Shown: positions 22,960 through 36,822 of the stretch, one piece after another
Layout: the number at the start of each line of letters is the position of its first letter
Position numbering within the stretch: position 1 is the stretch's first letter
Source: Watersipora subatra
Taxonomy: Eukaryota; Bryozoa; Gymnolaemata; Cheilostomatida; Watersiporidae
Assembly: GCF_963576615.1 (NCBI RefSeq)
Contig: NC_088710.1
Coordinates: 21,075,114 to 21,139,113, forward strand
DNA: 64,000 bases
Direction of reading: 5' to 3'
Notes under the pieces: generated by a model
The model's database searches: none
What the model was told of the DNA's origin: nothing
What the model saw: the letters and a program-made list of their open reading frames with translations, nothing else
Translations under genes and position numbers: made by a program

Positions 22960-24540
22960 CTCTCAGATTGCACCAGTATCTAGAATTCTACCAGCATCAC
23001 AGTGCACCAGTAGTACAGTTGCATTTCTCTGGTCATTTCCACTTGTCAGAACCCAGAGGAAGTGCTATTTGTCTCTTACTAAAGCAACAACATTGGGATC
23101 CCTTGAAAACAGAAGGTCAGGGATTAAACAACCCTTCTTAGCCTACTAACCTAAATCCACTTCAAGTGCATATCTGCCTTTTTTGGGTTTTCAAGCTTGC
23201 AAAAGTTACATCTGGATACTTTGTTGATAATAACTTGTATTTGGCTGTTTTTATTATTATAAATTATTACAGTTACTTTGAGACTAACAGTGCACTCTAT
23301 GAACATCTTGTAATAAATATGAAATATATTAAATAGAAAATACATTGAATAAAACCTTTTGGTTTACAATGTAAACAAACTAAAACGAGTGTTTTGTAAT
23401 TTCTACCTTTTTCATTCTATTTCGCTTATTCAATATAGGTATGTACTAGTAATAGTGAAACCAAAGCTTACTTATTCAAGGAGTTGTCTGCTCATTTAAT
23501 ATTTGTACAAGACCTTAGCATCAACTCTTTACTGCTGCATTTGTTATATTCGCTTAGTTCTGAATACTCATTTGGCACTCTGGTCTTGCTCAAGCAAGCA
23601 GAATACATGAAAAAAATTTATTTGCAAACAAGATTTTTAGCTTGAGAGGACAACTGCTTTGAATCACATCTTGTACATGTACTCGAAACAGCTTAACTCG
23701 AAACAGCTTAAACTAGTAAAGAGAGAGAATGACACATTTGCATTTGGTATAGCCATAAAGTTACAAAAACAGTCATCTTAGCAGAAGAAAAATACTTCTT
23801 AAGTATATTTGGGGTGTACAGTAGAATACATGTGTGTTTTCATTTCTCTTGTTTACAACATGTGTGGGCATGAGTTGGTGGTCAGGAAACAAAGTATTTA
23901 ATATGTTCGCATTAAAATATATTATAAAATATAAAATGTAAAACCGGTTTAAACGTATTACAGCAAATTACAAATAAATAAAAACTTAACAAGAAAGTAA
24001 TCATAAAATGTTAGTCTATTGTTTAAATAAGTTATTTCGAAAAACAACTTCAAGCTAACAAAAATAAATCACACGTTGTATTCACTATTGTTACTATGTG
24101 TATAGTATACATACAAAACAAACCATTTTTCAATAAACCTAAAAACAGACTCACTTTCATCTGGTTAACAATGAGAAAAATAAATTAAGATCATAAAGAA
24201 GCTGGTTTTCTGCCGAACTTTAACTATAAACTAGGTAATTGTCTGATTTCAGTTTCCAGTCAATTGTTGACTGGCAGACACAACGATCACAAGAAGATGT
24301 TATACTTAATACACAATAATTGATAAACAATATCTTTTTTAACTACTATTATATGCTGCTATCTTTAAATACAATATTTTAATAAAAATTAAATAGAATT
24401 TAATAGCTTGATAAAAACAAAATAGAATGTAATTGAATAATTTGTAGTACTGGGTCCTGTAAAGCTCACAGTAATTCTAGATTTTATTACTGATTAGTAC
24501 ACTGCAGGCTTACTGCTAGTTACTAGTAAAAGGTTACCTA
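22960..24540. other. Intergenic region, no gene seen
   Basis: AT-rich sequence downstream of the sulfatase stop. No exon, RNA gene or clear repeat could be supported apart from a short GCTTAACTCGAAACA doubling near 23690. Confidence 0.5.
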
Positions 24541-24550
24541 GTGTTTACGT

Positions 24551-25103
24551 CTAGATACTGTAGCATACTGGGTCTATGGGAAGCAATGGAAAGTCAACAG
24601 AGGGGGTGCAGTAGTTTTGTTTTGGGACTACGTATTCTCCAAATGGCTGCACTGTTCTGTTTGTTAATCCTAGAGTTGGAGAATATACAGGTTTAACGGC
24701 CTCTCTCTTTGCTTTCCGTATTTTCTTCATGAGCATTGCCACAATCTCTGGCTTTTCATCGTACAAGTTTCTTGTTTCACTTGGGTCATCTAAAGCATAC
24801 AAGGGAAAATAAATCTCATTTTATGTCGCGCTAACAACAGAGCATTAACTCTATGAAATTACATTCCATTTCGTATGTTATTAGCAAGTACCGATTCCAT
24901 GTTTTACTTTGTCTGTTTTTGCTATTATTACTGGTCAACATAATTTAGGCAACAGGTACACTCGCTATTATGAAATATATACGGTGTATATGAATGTATA
25001 TAGTATATATACCTACATGTATACAAATAAATGTATTTAATATATGTATGTATATACAAGTATATGTTACACATGTGTATATGCTACAAATATATAACTA
25101 ATA

Positions 25104-25135
<32 letters not shown>

Positions 25136-28100
25136 TTATAGTAGCTGTGCTACCCAACGTTGCCTAGGTATGAAAAACCAGCTTGAAAACAATGACAGGT
25201 AATGAGAGTTGCCTGCCACTTGCTATTAGCCTGGCACAATACCAGTGGATAATTTGAGTGAGCTTACTAATGAGAGCTACTGCTTCTCATAATGTAACGC
25301 CATCACTTTGCGTTGGAGAGCTGTATATATTATAATTGATCTACTATATTATAAATTGTATTTTGTTATGATATAGTAGAACCCTAGTTGTAATTAGATA
25401 TATATGTATCTATATATATTTCTCAAAGTTGGTCCGCACGAGTGTTTGTCTAGCTACAGCTACTAATTAATATCTTGAAATAAATAATCCATATTGCAGA
25501 AGATTTGATCTCAGACTTTCCAGTTCACTAGTCTGATGCCTTACAAATTCAGCCACACGAGCTTGATGGATTCATTAGGCAATATATGTCGCTGTATGGG
25601 AGCAAATACACTACAGCTCAACACGCTAAGTGATGGCATAACGTCATGAGAAGCTGTAGCTCTTATTAGAAAGCTTACTCAAATTATCCATTGGTAATGT
25701 GTCAGGCTAATAGCAAGTAGCAAACAACTCTCATTATCTTTCATTGTTTATAAGCTGATTTTTAATACCCGGGCAACGCCGGGTAGCACAGCTAGTATAT
25801 ACGTATATATAGGAGGTTCACGCTGTTCAAAGTGAAATGTCAATATTAACCAAGGTATCTCTTAATCAAGCATGGATCTATCGTAACCAGAACCAGTAGT
25901 CAATCTTTTTGCTCAAGGAACATGAAGCATTAATGAAAGCACATAGTCCCCTGAACAAAATATTTACACCTTTTGTTAGACTTCAGAAGCATATTTATAC
26001 AAGTTGTCATGACTGATCTCACATGAAAATAAATGGCTGACCATAATAAACAGGTGTGCCTGGCTATAATTCAATCTCCTGACTTTCAGCTGTGTGTCTT
26101 ACCTACGACATTGAAGAGACATCGGACTACCCGTTTACCATCCACAACCCTGTGACAATTGTCTCCAGTTATATCTGGAAGGTCTGGTGATTCTTCTGGT
26201 TGAGGCCATTCGGACTTCAGCGTGTCGGGGTTTATCAGGTAGTACTGGTCACCATAGATGAGCTTGTAATCTTTAAATCTTTAAAATAACCAAAGGTATG
26301 GTGTTTGATAAGTTTATCAAAACATGAAAAATAGCATAGTCTGTGCACCAGTGTAACGTCCTTGCTACATTTATAGACTTATTAATTGACAGAAGAAAGC
26401 AAAGGATCCAATGCACAATAAACTATAAAAAAGGCTAAATGAAATAATGTTTTGGAGGCTGAATATAAAAACAGGAAAGTTCAAGACCCAAGGTCATCAG
26501 AAGGTCAGCGTAAGACCACACTACCGGCAGCTGATAAACTATCTCAAAATTTCTGCTAACAAACCTGTAGGCAGCATCTTCTGTTGCGCAGTCAGACGTG
26601 TTGATGAGATCTGCTGTTGCATCTGAAAGCGCTACAAGCATTTCTTTTCTCAGGTTATACTTCCTGTTGTTTGGGTGTCTGTATGTCGAACCGAGGTTGG
26701 CGAGTTGAGACACCCCATCTAAACCTGAGTGCACATATTATGGCTATTGATACTAATAACATTATAGAATATGAAAGAAATCAATAAAACCAGCCAAAGA
26801 GACAAATTTCTACCAATGAACATACCTAATATTTCAAAATTTGGAGTTTTCTCCCCAACTTTAGCTAGCTGCACAAATGTTGGCAGCCAGTCAGTGACAT
26901 GGATTAAAAAATCTCTCTTAGTGCCCATGACTTTTTGGCGAAGCCTCGGATCATAGTATATGGTGGGGACGCGGGTTCCCCCTTCCATAAAGGATGATTT
27001 GCCATTTCGGAGAGGATAGTTGTTGGCATAGTACTCATGACCTGCGTATGTGGAGGTTTGACCAGAACCGCCATTCTGCAATGGAGCAAATATATGGTAA
27101 GTGTTAATGGCTAGCCATTGTTGGTGAACACTACTGTAGTCATTGTTGTGAGCTCACGATTAGCCTGAGGTGTAACTTGGTCTATACCTTACTATCACTG
27201 TATTTCCATGCTGCGAATGGGTTCGGAGTCACTTCATTCCGAATTATAAAAACGGTAAAATCCAAGCGCATTCGACACCATTTACCTTTGCTAAATTTGT
27301 GCAAAGGCATTCGCTGTGATAGTAGATTGACATCCTAGAAACACTCATTGCTGATGGATTCGAATCGATAATACTCAGCTAAGCTCTCTTCAGTGGAGGA
27401 AAAAAAATTCAGTGCAAAACTACATGGGGCTCTGCCACAAAAACATTTTACTGCTACTCACTACTGTTTTCACTTGGTTTTTTGCCTTTACATTAAAATT
27501 TACAGCTAAAGATGGGTTGCTCATTTGAGGATTATAAAATAATACATTTCTAGTACGACTAGTTGACTACGCTTGAATTGAAAAGTGACAGTGACCCCAA
27601 AGCGAATCCAATTTAACAAGTTTTTTTTTCTGGAACACACTACAAATTTTGGAAAGATCTATAGTGTAACGCCAAATCGTTGAAAAAGTTGGTGCGAATT
27701 CATTGGCAACTTGACCATACTATAATTATGCTGATCTGACTATATCATGTAAGAAATTAAAAATAGTTTTGCCAGCAAGCATTTTAAAAAACACAAAAAG
27801 ACTTCTCTCAGCTCAAAAAATCTGCATGAAACTCAAAAATTTTATATTGTATACTAATTAAACCTTTTACTAAGTTCAGTTGACTGACAGATAAATGTAT
27901 TAGTATTTTTTTATTAAAGAATAAAGTTTTATTCTAAACCAGTCAGTCTGGAGATTGAATATTTTGAAAACCCCCGTAAATTGCGGCGTATAAGGTGACC
28001 AAAGTAAGCCGAGGTCTGAATTTTGGTTTAAAAATCCAGATTTTGACATGCTTCTGCTGTATAAGTCAACCAATCTTGTTTGACTCAAATTGTTTGATCG

Positions 28101-31100
28101 AAATAATTCAGTCGGCATCAGAGGCGAGTGATGCGTAGCTGAGGAAATGGCATCCATAAATGCTAGCAGCAAAAATTACTATGTTTTTGATGCCGTTGGC
28201 AGTACGATAGTTAACCAGAGATCAAGAGAAGACTACAGGGCACAAAAAACAACACTTTACAATTCTTTTGGCTCATCTTGCCAATAAAACAAAACTGCCA
28301 CCTCTGATAATATGTATTGAACGGAAAAACAATACAGTAAGACAAAGTTCTATCAGAAACTGAAATTCACGTGCAAGTAAAAAGATGGATGGGCAATTGT
28401 CAAATGGATTACCGAAGTTCAGGCTTGTAGGCAGATGCTACAGAAAGAACACTAAATTTGAAAAAAACGTTATTCCAGAAGAGAATCCTAGCCATGAAAG
28501 CTTGAATGATGGAAAATGAAACTTGGCATCTGATACAGTTCATGTTGAATAGAATTACTAGTATTTTAATATTTTAGAAATAAATCTCTAGATGTCATAT
28601 CATGTAATTTTGATTTGCGATGGTTTTCTAAATTTGCATTTTACTAGACTTCAAATGATGAAAATCGTCATCGCCATATAAATCAAGAAAAGATTTTTAA
28701 TCTTAAAAATTGATGTTAAATTTTTGACTTATACCCCGGAATTTACGGTGTTTCTAACTAGTGCAGTGGCAGTCTAGTGTGCTGTGAGAGATCATCATGT
28801 GTGTCAATAAAGTACAGAGAATAAGTATGTACCCAAATACTCAGATGTATATCAAAATGTTTCATTAATGCAAATGGGAAAGTGTTGGGCTGCTAATCGA
28901 GAAGTCATGAGTTTGAATCCCGTATGAAGGAATCTTTTATCTTGATCTCCACCCACCGACGTACACTGCTCTTAGTATAGTAAAAACTGCTAAATACATG
29001 ATTGCGAAATATTGAATTGTTGAGTTGACAATTAGTGACCATCAGCCTGTAAATATAAAGACTAGGCATGTTCTAGATAACGTGAAAATAATCTACTCAC
29101 ATCTGATGAGAATACAATGATCGTATTTTTATCCATTTTTGCCTTTCTGAGGGCCTTCATCGTTTTGCCTACCAAATGGTCTAAAGCAGCCACCAGTCCT
29201 GGAATCAGTGATATGAACCTAGTTAACAAACAGTTGCTCCTTTTGCTAAGAAAAGCGTAAATTATTATGTAATTTTAATAAAATGTACTATATTGGTATA
29301 TTACCTAGATATGTGCGCCGCTTTCTTTGTTCAGCAACTGAAGCATTCAAGAAATCGTGGGTGTTAAACATTTCCTCTGTATTCTAAAAGTACAGTTCAT
29401 GTATCAAGATATTCTTTCACCATGAAAGAAATAATAACATTAAAAAGCTTTTTAGCAATATTTATTATTAACAGTTAACATGAGCAGTCATTGTTTATCA
29501 AGAACAATGATTCATGGTTATCAATCATACATTTAACAATAAGCGAGGGAGATAATGTTCATTAACATTGCTAAAACAGGAACTGGTTTTCCAGTTATTT
29601 CCTGTTGTTATCCGGATCACCTGCTTATGACCACTGATACATTTGTAAATACTGACATCATGATTAATAATATCTGCAATGGAGTGTGAGGAGCAGTGGG
29701 AGTTATCATACATATTGATATGACAGGTTCCATTACCAGTGCTCATAGGCAGGTGTATTTCCTGTTACTATCTACGTCAGACCACCTACTTTTGACTACC
29801 AATACATATTTATATATAAACACTGACATCACGATTAGTAATACCTGTAAAGGAGTGTGAGGAGCAGTGGGAGTTATCCACATAAATAAAGGAGCTTCCT
29901 TGCCCTTGTGATCAAGTATCATATCTTGGACATCTCGAGTGTCTTGTATCTGAATGAATATTAAGTGCTTTATTGCTCAGTCGGTGATAAAATTGCTCAA
30001 AAATTGTGGAGTCATTTAGCGTTGAGTGAGTTGAGATCATTTGAGCATAGCAGACGTCAGTAACGAAGGAAACTAATCCGATCAGAATAAAATAATATTA
30101 CAGGAAACAATTACAAAACTGGGAAGCACACAATTACCTAAGTCACTGATTGATAGCTGAAAGTGAGCTTGGATTGTTTATGACACTTGATCACCTCTAC
30201 AGGTGTCTAGATACATTATTGGAAAATATTGCCAAACTGGGGAGATACAATGATTAAAGTAATGAATTGACAGCTGAAAGCAAGCTTATAAAATTTATGA
30301 CACCTGACAGCCTCTTCAGGTGTCTAGATACATTCATGCTGGTTGAACTTAATAAGGGTGAGACTGCTAAGTGCATACAGTAACAGTGATATGCACAATT
30401 TTGCACTCAACAGCTTTGAAATTAGACTCATACTAGTATGAGAGCACTACATGAGTACCAGGTAGTACAACCTAAGGATAACTTTGTTCAATAAACACTA
30501 AAATTAAAAATCACACGTTTTGTGAGTTTTTTAATGTATATAAATGCAAATATGCATAATGAGATAAAACAGAAAATATGAAGAAAATATTTCCTGTAAG
30601 CTGACAAAATTTGAAATTACTCTACAAATCTTACTGAGCAGCTTATAAGGAAGCTGAGTGATTAGCAATGAATCCATACTCCTACTGATAGAATTATTTG
30701 CTAAAAAAGTCGAGCTAGCCATTCTATTTTGGCTCGCTTACGATCGAATAACTTTTTTGAGGATTTACCATGCTCCTTTATGATAGCTTCAAGTTTCAGT
30801 CTAGGATTTTATTTAACTCTATGATTTTTGTTACCGCATCAACTAAAATGTTTCAAAACATTTCATTCCAACTTCATTTTACCGGCCAATGTCGCTAAAA
30901 ACAAATCAAACCGTGTGAAAAAAATAGTAACATGAAAATTTAACAGTAATCAAAACATTCTTATGATATACGTTTGTTCTAGATATAGGATGGATAAGGT
31001 GTTTGTCTGGTGGGCTCAGTGGGTTTTATCAGTGGGGTGTAGCTGTGACGTGAGTGGTTATAATTCAATTGTTTGGTTAAAAAAACGAAACTATTGAAAA

Positions 31101-34100
31101 GGTACTTCGCTTATTTTATTGATATGTGTTACATGTTGGCAGCAAGTTTAGGAGGCCTTTTGCAAAGTTGTAGACTAAAAAACTAGTAAATTTTATGTTT
31201 TCAACTAAAAATAAAGTTTTATATTTTTAAGACGGAAGTAGCATTATTCATCTGAACTACTACTGAAACACAAACAATTGATTTATTGATTGATTATTCT
31301 ACTTAATATTTAAGCTTTCTTCTTACTTTTTATAAATTTTTATAAAAATATAACTTCAATTAATATAAATTGAATAGTCCACTAAAATGCATTAAATCTT
31401 AATGTACACAACTTCGCTTTTTTTAAAGTTGTGAAAAAGTCGAATTTTACAAGATCAATGCCAAAGTGCAAATTTAACAGGGGAAGAAACTCCTACTCAG
31501 TTTTGGATGACCTACAATTAGGGCGTTGATACTAAAAGTGAACAGAAGCTGCATAAAAACTGCAACAATAGATTAGACGACTGATACCTCTCAATCTTTA
31601 TACACGCACTTCTATTGGCAAATGTTGAAAAAATTATTAAACAGTACTCTAGAGGCTCAAACATTATTTTTATAGGAGTTTTACTCCCAGACTTCATCCA
31701 TTGTTTGTATTTGCTCTCTTTATATAAAAAGCTCTCACTTAGATGTGTTCGTTGAATTGGTGAGCACACTTTCCAAGAATCGTTAAAACCGAAACCAGAG
31801 CTACTTTTCTATTGTGTAAACGGAGAAGCCCAATTGTCTGAAATATATAAAAAGACGATACGTCTGGAACGACTCCCTGAGTTCCACGAATAGCTTTGAT
31901 AGAATGTTTTTAGACTCAAATTATGCGTAGTTGATATTCTGTACCCGATTCAGCGCTCGGTGCAAAAAGCCTATCGTAGGATCACCTTCCAAACATGTGT
32001 TATGATATACATCATTACGCTTATATATCTACGGTGTCTATATCTGTAGATATTGATCAATGCCTTGCAGCAAATAACTCGTAGGATTATATCTAAAAAG
32101 GTCATCTACGGAATATAAACTTACTGTGAGATGGGTACCGATGTTCTTTGTACTAGGTGATCCGTTGACCTGCCTTTGTAAAATGTTATGATCAGCTAAA
32201 AAGGGAAACACAAGACATTATTATATGGCATGGTTTTAGTGTGAAACATGTATCTGGAAATACGGTTACTGGGCCTCTGGAGAGACTTTTAAAGTCATAT
32301 CTTCACTGTGTTTCCATGCTTCGAATGGGTTCAAGGTTGCCCGTTGCGAACAAATTTGCATCCTTATAGTTCAAAAATTCGGAGTTACACTACATAGATC
32401 TTTCTAAGATTCATGATGTATTCTTTGAAACAAAACTTGTTAAAATAGATTCTCTTTTTACAAAAAAGGCTTTTGTACAAATTTAGAACAAATAGGTTGA
32501 GAGGTAAAATAGTAATAGAGATAAACTTTAAACCGGCAGGGTTCTATGAATGATTCTATGAATGGTTCTATGATTGATTCTATAAATCTTTTGATTTAAT
32601 TTTTAATTATACCAGCCTTGTCGCTTACAGTTATGGAGCTACAAACTTTTGAAAAATCTATTTCATTGTATGTAACAAATTTTTTCATGTCGAATTAAAA
32701 GTTTGATGAAATTTTATATCATTTGTTAGATTCGGCTTGTGGAGGTGATGTAATTTAATTGTAAGCTGCAGCAGATGATATTTGTAGAAAATTTGAACAT
32801 AATTTAAAAGTTTTGTGTTAATATCAATATATATTAATTTAAATAGTAATTATTAATTTATTAGTAATAAAATTATATCAATATAATAGTATTAATTTTA
32901 GCTAAAGCATCGTTTGTTTTCAAACTTAAGGCTTAAAATATAACTTTGTATTTCTATTACAGCTCCTACAATAAAGTAATTATTACATCAATTGTTTACT
33001 ATAAGAAATATACAAAAAAAAACAAATTAAAGCAAGTAAATATGTTATTGAGGAGGTACTTACTCCAGTTGTAATAATCGGCCTGTCCAGTTTTTATCCC
33101 TCTAAATTCATCTACACCTCGGCTCTCGGGTAGACAACTCTGCTCACAATATCCTAAATGCCATCTAAAATTTGCAGTAAACTTGTATTAACGTTCTAAA
33201 TGACAAATTGCTTATGAAGGTCTAGTCTCAGCTTTGTAACTACTTTAAGCTAAACTATAATTAGACATTACCAGGAGAACATAAACTCTGTATACATTTA
33301 AGCAACTCCGTAACCTTACTTGCCAACTTGTTTAGTTACATAGCCTTCGTCTTTCATATATTCAAATATTGTCTTGTGTTCTAGAGGTAGGCAAGATAGA
33401 CTCTCCTCCATTATCACCAGTAACTAAAAAATAGAGTTATTAGGAACACATTCTAAACGCTTATATAAATAGAGATAGTGCAATGATGTAATTCAATGTA
33501 ACATCAAATAGAATTAAAACTCTTTGATAGAACATATCTCATTGGGAATAACCAGAGCTTGTGAGGTGTGGCCCTATGGATCAAAATCGAAATCAAAAAA
33601 TTAGCACTGATCTGCTGCAGCTATTTTTGTCTTATTATAAAGTAATTTTATTCGTTGTTTTATGAATCTGGAATAAATCAATTAATCGTCTGTAAAGAAG
33701 TAAGGTAAAAACTGTATTCGTTAGCAGAAAAACTGTCCAATCAAACATAAGCTTAGATTTGCCTGAATTAACCAAAGCTAGCATGCCCAAGATCATTCAA
33801 TTGCATGCTGTTACGCTTTGGTTATTTTAGTTGCTTTTTCTAGCAGGGACATCCAAAGCTTTGGTTTGGAGAGCGTATGCACCACCCCTTTTAGGTGAAA
33901 TATTTGAGTGCAATTGTTAGCCACACCCTATCTTTATGCGTTATCATGATAACACAAAACTAGCATTATAACCGCAGAAAATATTTTATTCTCGAAGACT
34001 TCAAATGCAATGCATCTACAATATATCTACGTATATATTTGGCTTTGTCTGTCTGTGGGCATGTAATTTATTAACACTAACTTCTAATTAAGCAATCTGT

Positions 34101-36777
34101 CTGAAAATTTGTGGATTTTTAACACTCCTTCAGGTTTTAAGGACAAAAAATGTGGCAGTCACTGACTGTGAGGAGACATTAGTGCCGGAAAAAACCTTTT
34201 GTGATGGAAAACTGACCAAAATGTTGCGCAGCATGGGGTTTGAATCCCTGACATTTAGCTGATTAGAATGACACTCTAATCAACTGGACTAATCAGCCAC
34301 CTTCTGTAGCCTCAGAAAAATTGTGCCAATCAACCAATCATATATAAAAACTGTATATATCTTTGTTTAGTTTATTTGTTTGAAAGTTACTACAATCAAA
34401 GATGAAAAAATCAAATTGTATTTCTCACCAAGGGAATGCTGGGTACGCCGGCTTGCATTCCTAATCACATACTATATCCACCATAGTATGTTTCAGTTTA
34501 GAAACTTTCTGTTGCTGCAACTTACAATTCACTATCTCCAGTCCTTTAAATACTATTAGATAATCAACTTTTAAAGCGTTTTTGTTTAACTCACTCAATT
34601 TTTAGTGATTCTGCCTTTTAATCTTTTTCTTTTTTTTGACATGTAACAGAAAACCTCATTTTTTGATGATTATACTATATCGATACATACATTGAAGTCT
34701 CTTGAATGAGCATTCGCTACCAATATAATATCTGGTAAAAGCTCACCCAAGAACCAAGAAACATAATTATGAGTAGGTATTTATATTACCTGGAGTCCGT
34801 TGTTAGATGGATATTTTCCTGTCATAAAGGCTGATCTAGACCTACAAACACCACCAAGTACAAAAGTGAAGAAATGGATAAATCTTTCAGACAGTTTCAT
34901 TCAGGCTACAAGTAAATACAGAAGGTTAAAACACTCTTGTCAGCACAAGAGTTGATTAAATTGGCTGACTTACGCGCTACAAATTGGCTGCATGTAGGAC
35001 TGTGTCAGTTCGATTCCCTTTGTTCTCAATGCGTCTATGTGAGGAGTCTTAACCTTTGGGTTATGAAATCCGACATCATTCCAGCCTGATATTATTACAA
35101 TGCAATAACACAAGTTAACTGCATGACAAAATCTAATTTAATTCATATAATGATATCAGATTATTTCTAAACTAAATTATTTTACTAACACACCACTGGT
35201 TAGCAAAATATGTCTTGTTGTTGACCCATATGTACCCGCTCGGGTATATGCCAAGCAACGCACAATTTGAATCTAACTTTGATGCTATACAGTATATGCA
35301 GTAGGTATTTATATTTCATGTTTGTTGCTATACAGTTTAGCTATTAATATTCCAACAATGATGCTATACAGTATAGCTATTAATATTCCAACAATGATGC
35401 TATACAGTATAGCTATTAGCATTTCAGCTTTGATGCTATACACTACACAGCATAACTACTACTATCCAAGCATTGATGCCATGAGGAATAACTTCAAATA
35501 TTTTGCTTTGAAGTTAAATACCATAACGGCTAATATTCTAGTTTTGAAGCTATAAATTATTAGCTAGCAAGGTTTTTGCTATGAGGCTACCAACCCAACT
35601 ATAGATATTTGTACTAGTTAAGTGTGCCATCACAAGACAGGTTAAGAGATGCAATTCCAAAATAGTTTTGGTATAACTTAGAATAGACAATTATTTTGTC
35701 TTTCTCAAAATTTAAACATTTTTTTATCATACCTATTTTGAAAAAAAAACTAAGAATAGCTGTTGTATTTAAAAAAAATTTATTAAAATTCTTTAAGCAG
35801 TTTTTTTAATAAAAATTGTTTGTTTTTTTCTTTATAAAAAACGCTTTGCTACATGTCTATTTATGAGAACTAAGAGAGGATTATGAAGGTTGCTGATCTA
35901 CCAACACATAGTATGAGCCTGTTTCATGTTCGTATCCTAAATAATAATATCTCAGAAATTTTCCTCAACGACTTAAAGAGTAAGCGAGGTCAAACACTCA
36001 TGTTCAAAACTTCTTGTTTTCAATGAATAAAGAAATATTTCTCTTATATCATTATTGCCGCCTCATAGAAAGTTATAAAATCGCATTTAATTGTTTTTGA
36101 AATAAACACTATTTAACTGGTTTATCTGCCTCTGCAGGCAAAAAATACATAAAAGTAAAGTAAGTGGACAATAATAATAATAAATAATAATAATGAACAA
36201 TATTACTATTTTTTAATAAAAAGTTATTAAAATGTTTCGATGTTATTTTACGTAATGACTAGTTCATCTTTAGTTACCACCAAAAAAAAAACAAAGTAGA
36301 GCCACATGATAATGATAATGCATTTAAGCAGCTTTTAAAATAAGAGTAATTGTTCTAAACTGGTTTGCAAGTGCTTTTAGCAATTAAATAACTTTATTTC
36401 CTAAAGCAACAAAATTTATTTCACTAATTCCTGGCAATCAAACTTGTGGTGTTAATTTTTAGGAAATTCTATAGTTAAATCCAAAAACAGACTTAATCAC
36501 TTATTAGTACTTTGCTAGAGAAAGATAAAAAATGGATGAGGTGATAAAAAGCATCTTTTGCTGAAATCTTTATGATAAACATTAAAGGGAGAACGTAGCA
36601 AGACTCACCCAAATCATCAGCCATAATGTAGACTATATTAGGTTGTCTTTGGTAACGGTCTCTGTAAGAATCATGAGCTGTGTCTATGCTTGCAGCATCA
36701 CACGGGGCGGTCCGTCTCCCCTCTGCACTCAGTGTCAGCATAAGCACGATGATAGCCCTGAGTATACCTTCCATCAT
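24551..36777 (-). CDS. Arylsulfatase (ARSB/I/J type), 13 exons, 571 aa
   Basis: A type I sulfatase that hydrolyses sulfate esters, expected in the secretory pathway or lysosome. Coding exons, 5' to 3': 36777-36609, 35085-34974, 34841-34790, 33423-33320, 33164-33064, 32195-32125, 29949-29845, 29383-29305, 29198-29101, 27075-26826, 26724-26565, 26278-26103, 24789-24551. All junctions are GT-AG with agreeing phases; the total is 1716 nt. The start follows an in-frame TGA (36790-36792) and begins a hydrophobic signal peptide (MMEGILRAIIVLMLTLSAEG). Metal ligands Asp54-Asp55 (YIMADDLG) and Asp297-Asn298 (SSDNGG); formylglycine Cys92 in C-S-A-S-R, split over exons 2 and 3; Lys146 and His148 in KWHLG; His234 in TAPHTPLQ; Lys323 before the EGGTR loop. 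Every expected active-site residue is present. N-acetylgalactosamine-4-sulfatase activity is possible but not shown. No in-frame break seen. Confidence 0.92.
24960..25130. repeat. TA-rich microsatellite
   Basis: Runs of TATATA and GTATATA in the last sulfatase intron, abutting a SINE-like family 1 copy at 25133. Members of that family begin and end next to TA repeats elsewhere in the window. Confidence 0.7.
25133..25330 (+). repeat. SINE-like family 1, 5' partial copy
   Basis: Starts with the conserved core (AGCTGTGCTACCCAACGTTGCC) and continues into the family interior (GCTATTAGCCTGGCACAATA, TAACGCCATCA), but the tRNA-like part is missing. It faces an inverted fuller copy at 25410-25795; together they could pair over about 180 bases. 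Confidence 0.65.
25410..25795 (-). repeat. SINE-like family 1, inverted copy
   Basis: Read on the - strand: core GCTGTGCTACCCGGCGTTGC, interior with CATAACGTCATGAG-type sequence, a tRNA-like part (about 25500-25560) and the end AACTTTGAGAAATATATATA. It lies in the last sulfatase intron. Confidence 0.7.
28883..28945 (+). repeat. tRNA-like SINE head
   Basis: GTGTTGGGCTGCTAATCGAG is followed by a B-box-like GAGTTTGAATCCCG, in the order and at the spacing of a tRNA-derived polymerase III promoter. No full cloverleaf or CCA-type end is visible, so I do not call a tRNA gene. It lies in the sulfatase intron between exons 9 and 10, which otherwise (27080-29100) shows nothing I can name. Confidence 0.45.
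29597..29725 (-). pseudogene. Decayed duplicate of sulfatase exon 7
   Basis: This lies about 165 bases downstream (gene sense) of exon 7. GGAGTGTGAGGAGCAGTGGGAGTTATC occurs as two near-identical blocks: 29681-29707 here and 29852-29878 in the true exon. The copy would still encode ITPTAPHTPLQ, including the active-site His, but the donor after CAG reads AT instead of GT and the 5' part of the exon is lost. The duplication extends into the flanking intron (ATTTCCTGTT at 29597 and 29757). Confidence 0.75.
34235..34312 (-). repeat. tRNA-derived SINE head
   Basis: The - strand starts GGTGGCTGATTAGTCCAGTTG and has a B-box GGGATTCAAACCCC about 45 bases on. The layout is that of a tRNA-derived SINE promoter. 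It lies in the long intron between sulfatase exons 3 and 4. Confidence 0.5.
34480..34690 (-). repeat. Interspersed repeat B, inverted copy
   Basis: The inverse of this stretch matches 4870-5060: AATGAGGTTTTCTGTTACAT, TAATAGTATTT and CAGAAAGTT blocks. It ends about 100 bases from sulfatase exon 3. Confidence 0.5.
35320..35480. repeat. 36-bp tandem repeat
   Basis: Three to four units built on CTATACAGTATAGCTATTAA, the last diverged. The period is a multiple of three, giving an open + frame of repeated MMLYSIAINIPT, most likely incidental. It is in sulfatase intron 1; the rest of that intron (35560-36600) shows nothing I can name. Confidence 0.75.
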
Positions 36778-36779
36778 TT

Positions 36780-36822
36780 CAGTGATGTATCAGTGATGTA
36801 TCGGTGATGTATCAGTAATGGA
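36780..36822. repeat. 12-bp repeat at the sulfatase start
   Basis: About 3.5 copies of ATCAGTGATGT directly upstream of the sulfatase start codon. On the gene strand they supply the in-frame TGA four codons before the ATG. Confidence 0.7.

Noticed and set aside
28883..28945. Functional tRNA gene
   Set aside because: Only A- and B-box-like motifs are present; acceptor-stem pairing and an anticodon loop are not visible. The same holds for the tRNA-like stretches at 2605, 34235, 45525, 59549 and 60017.
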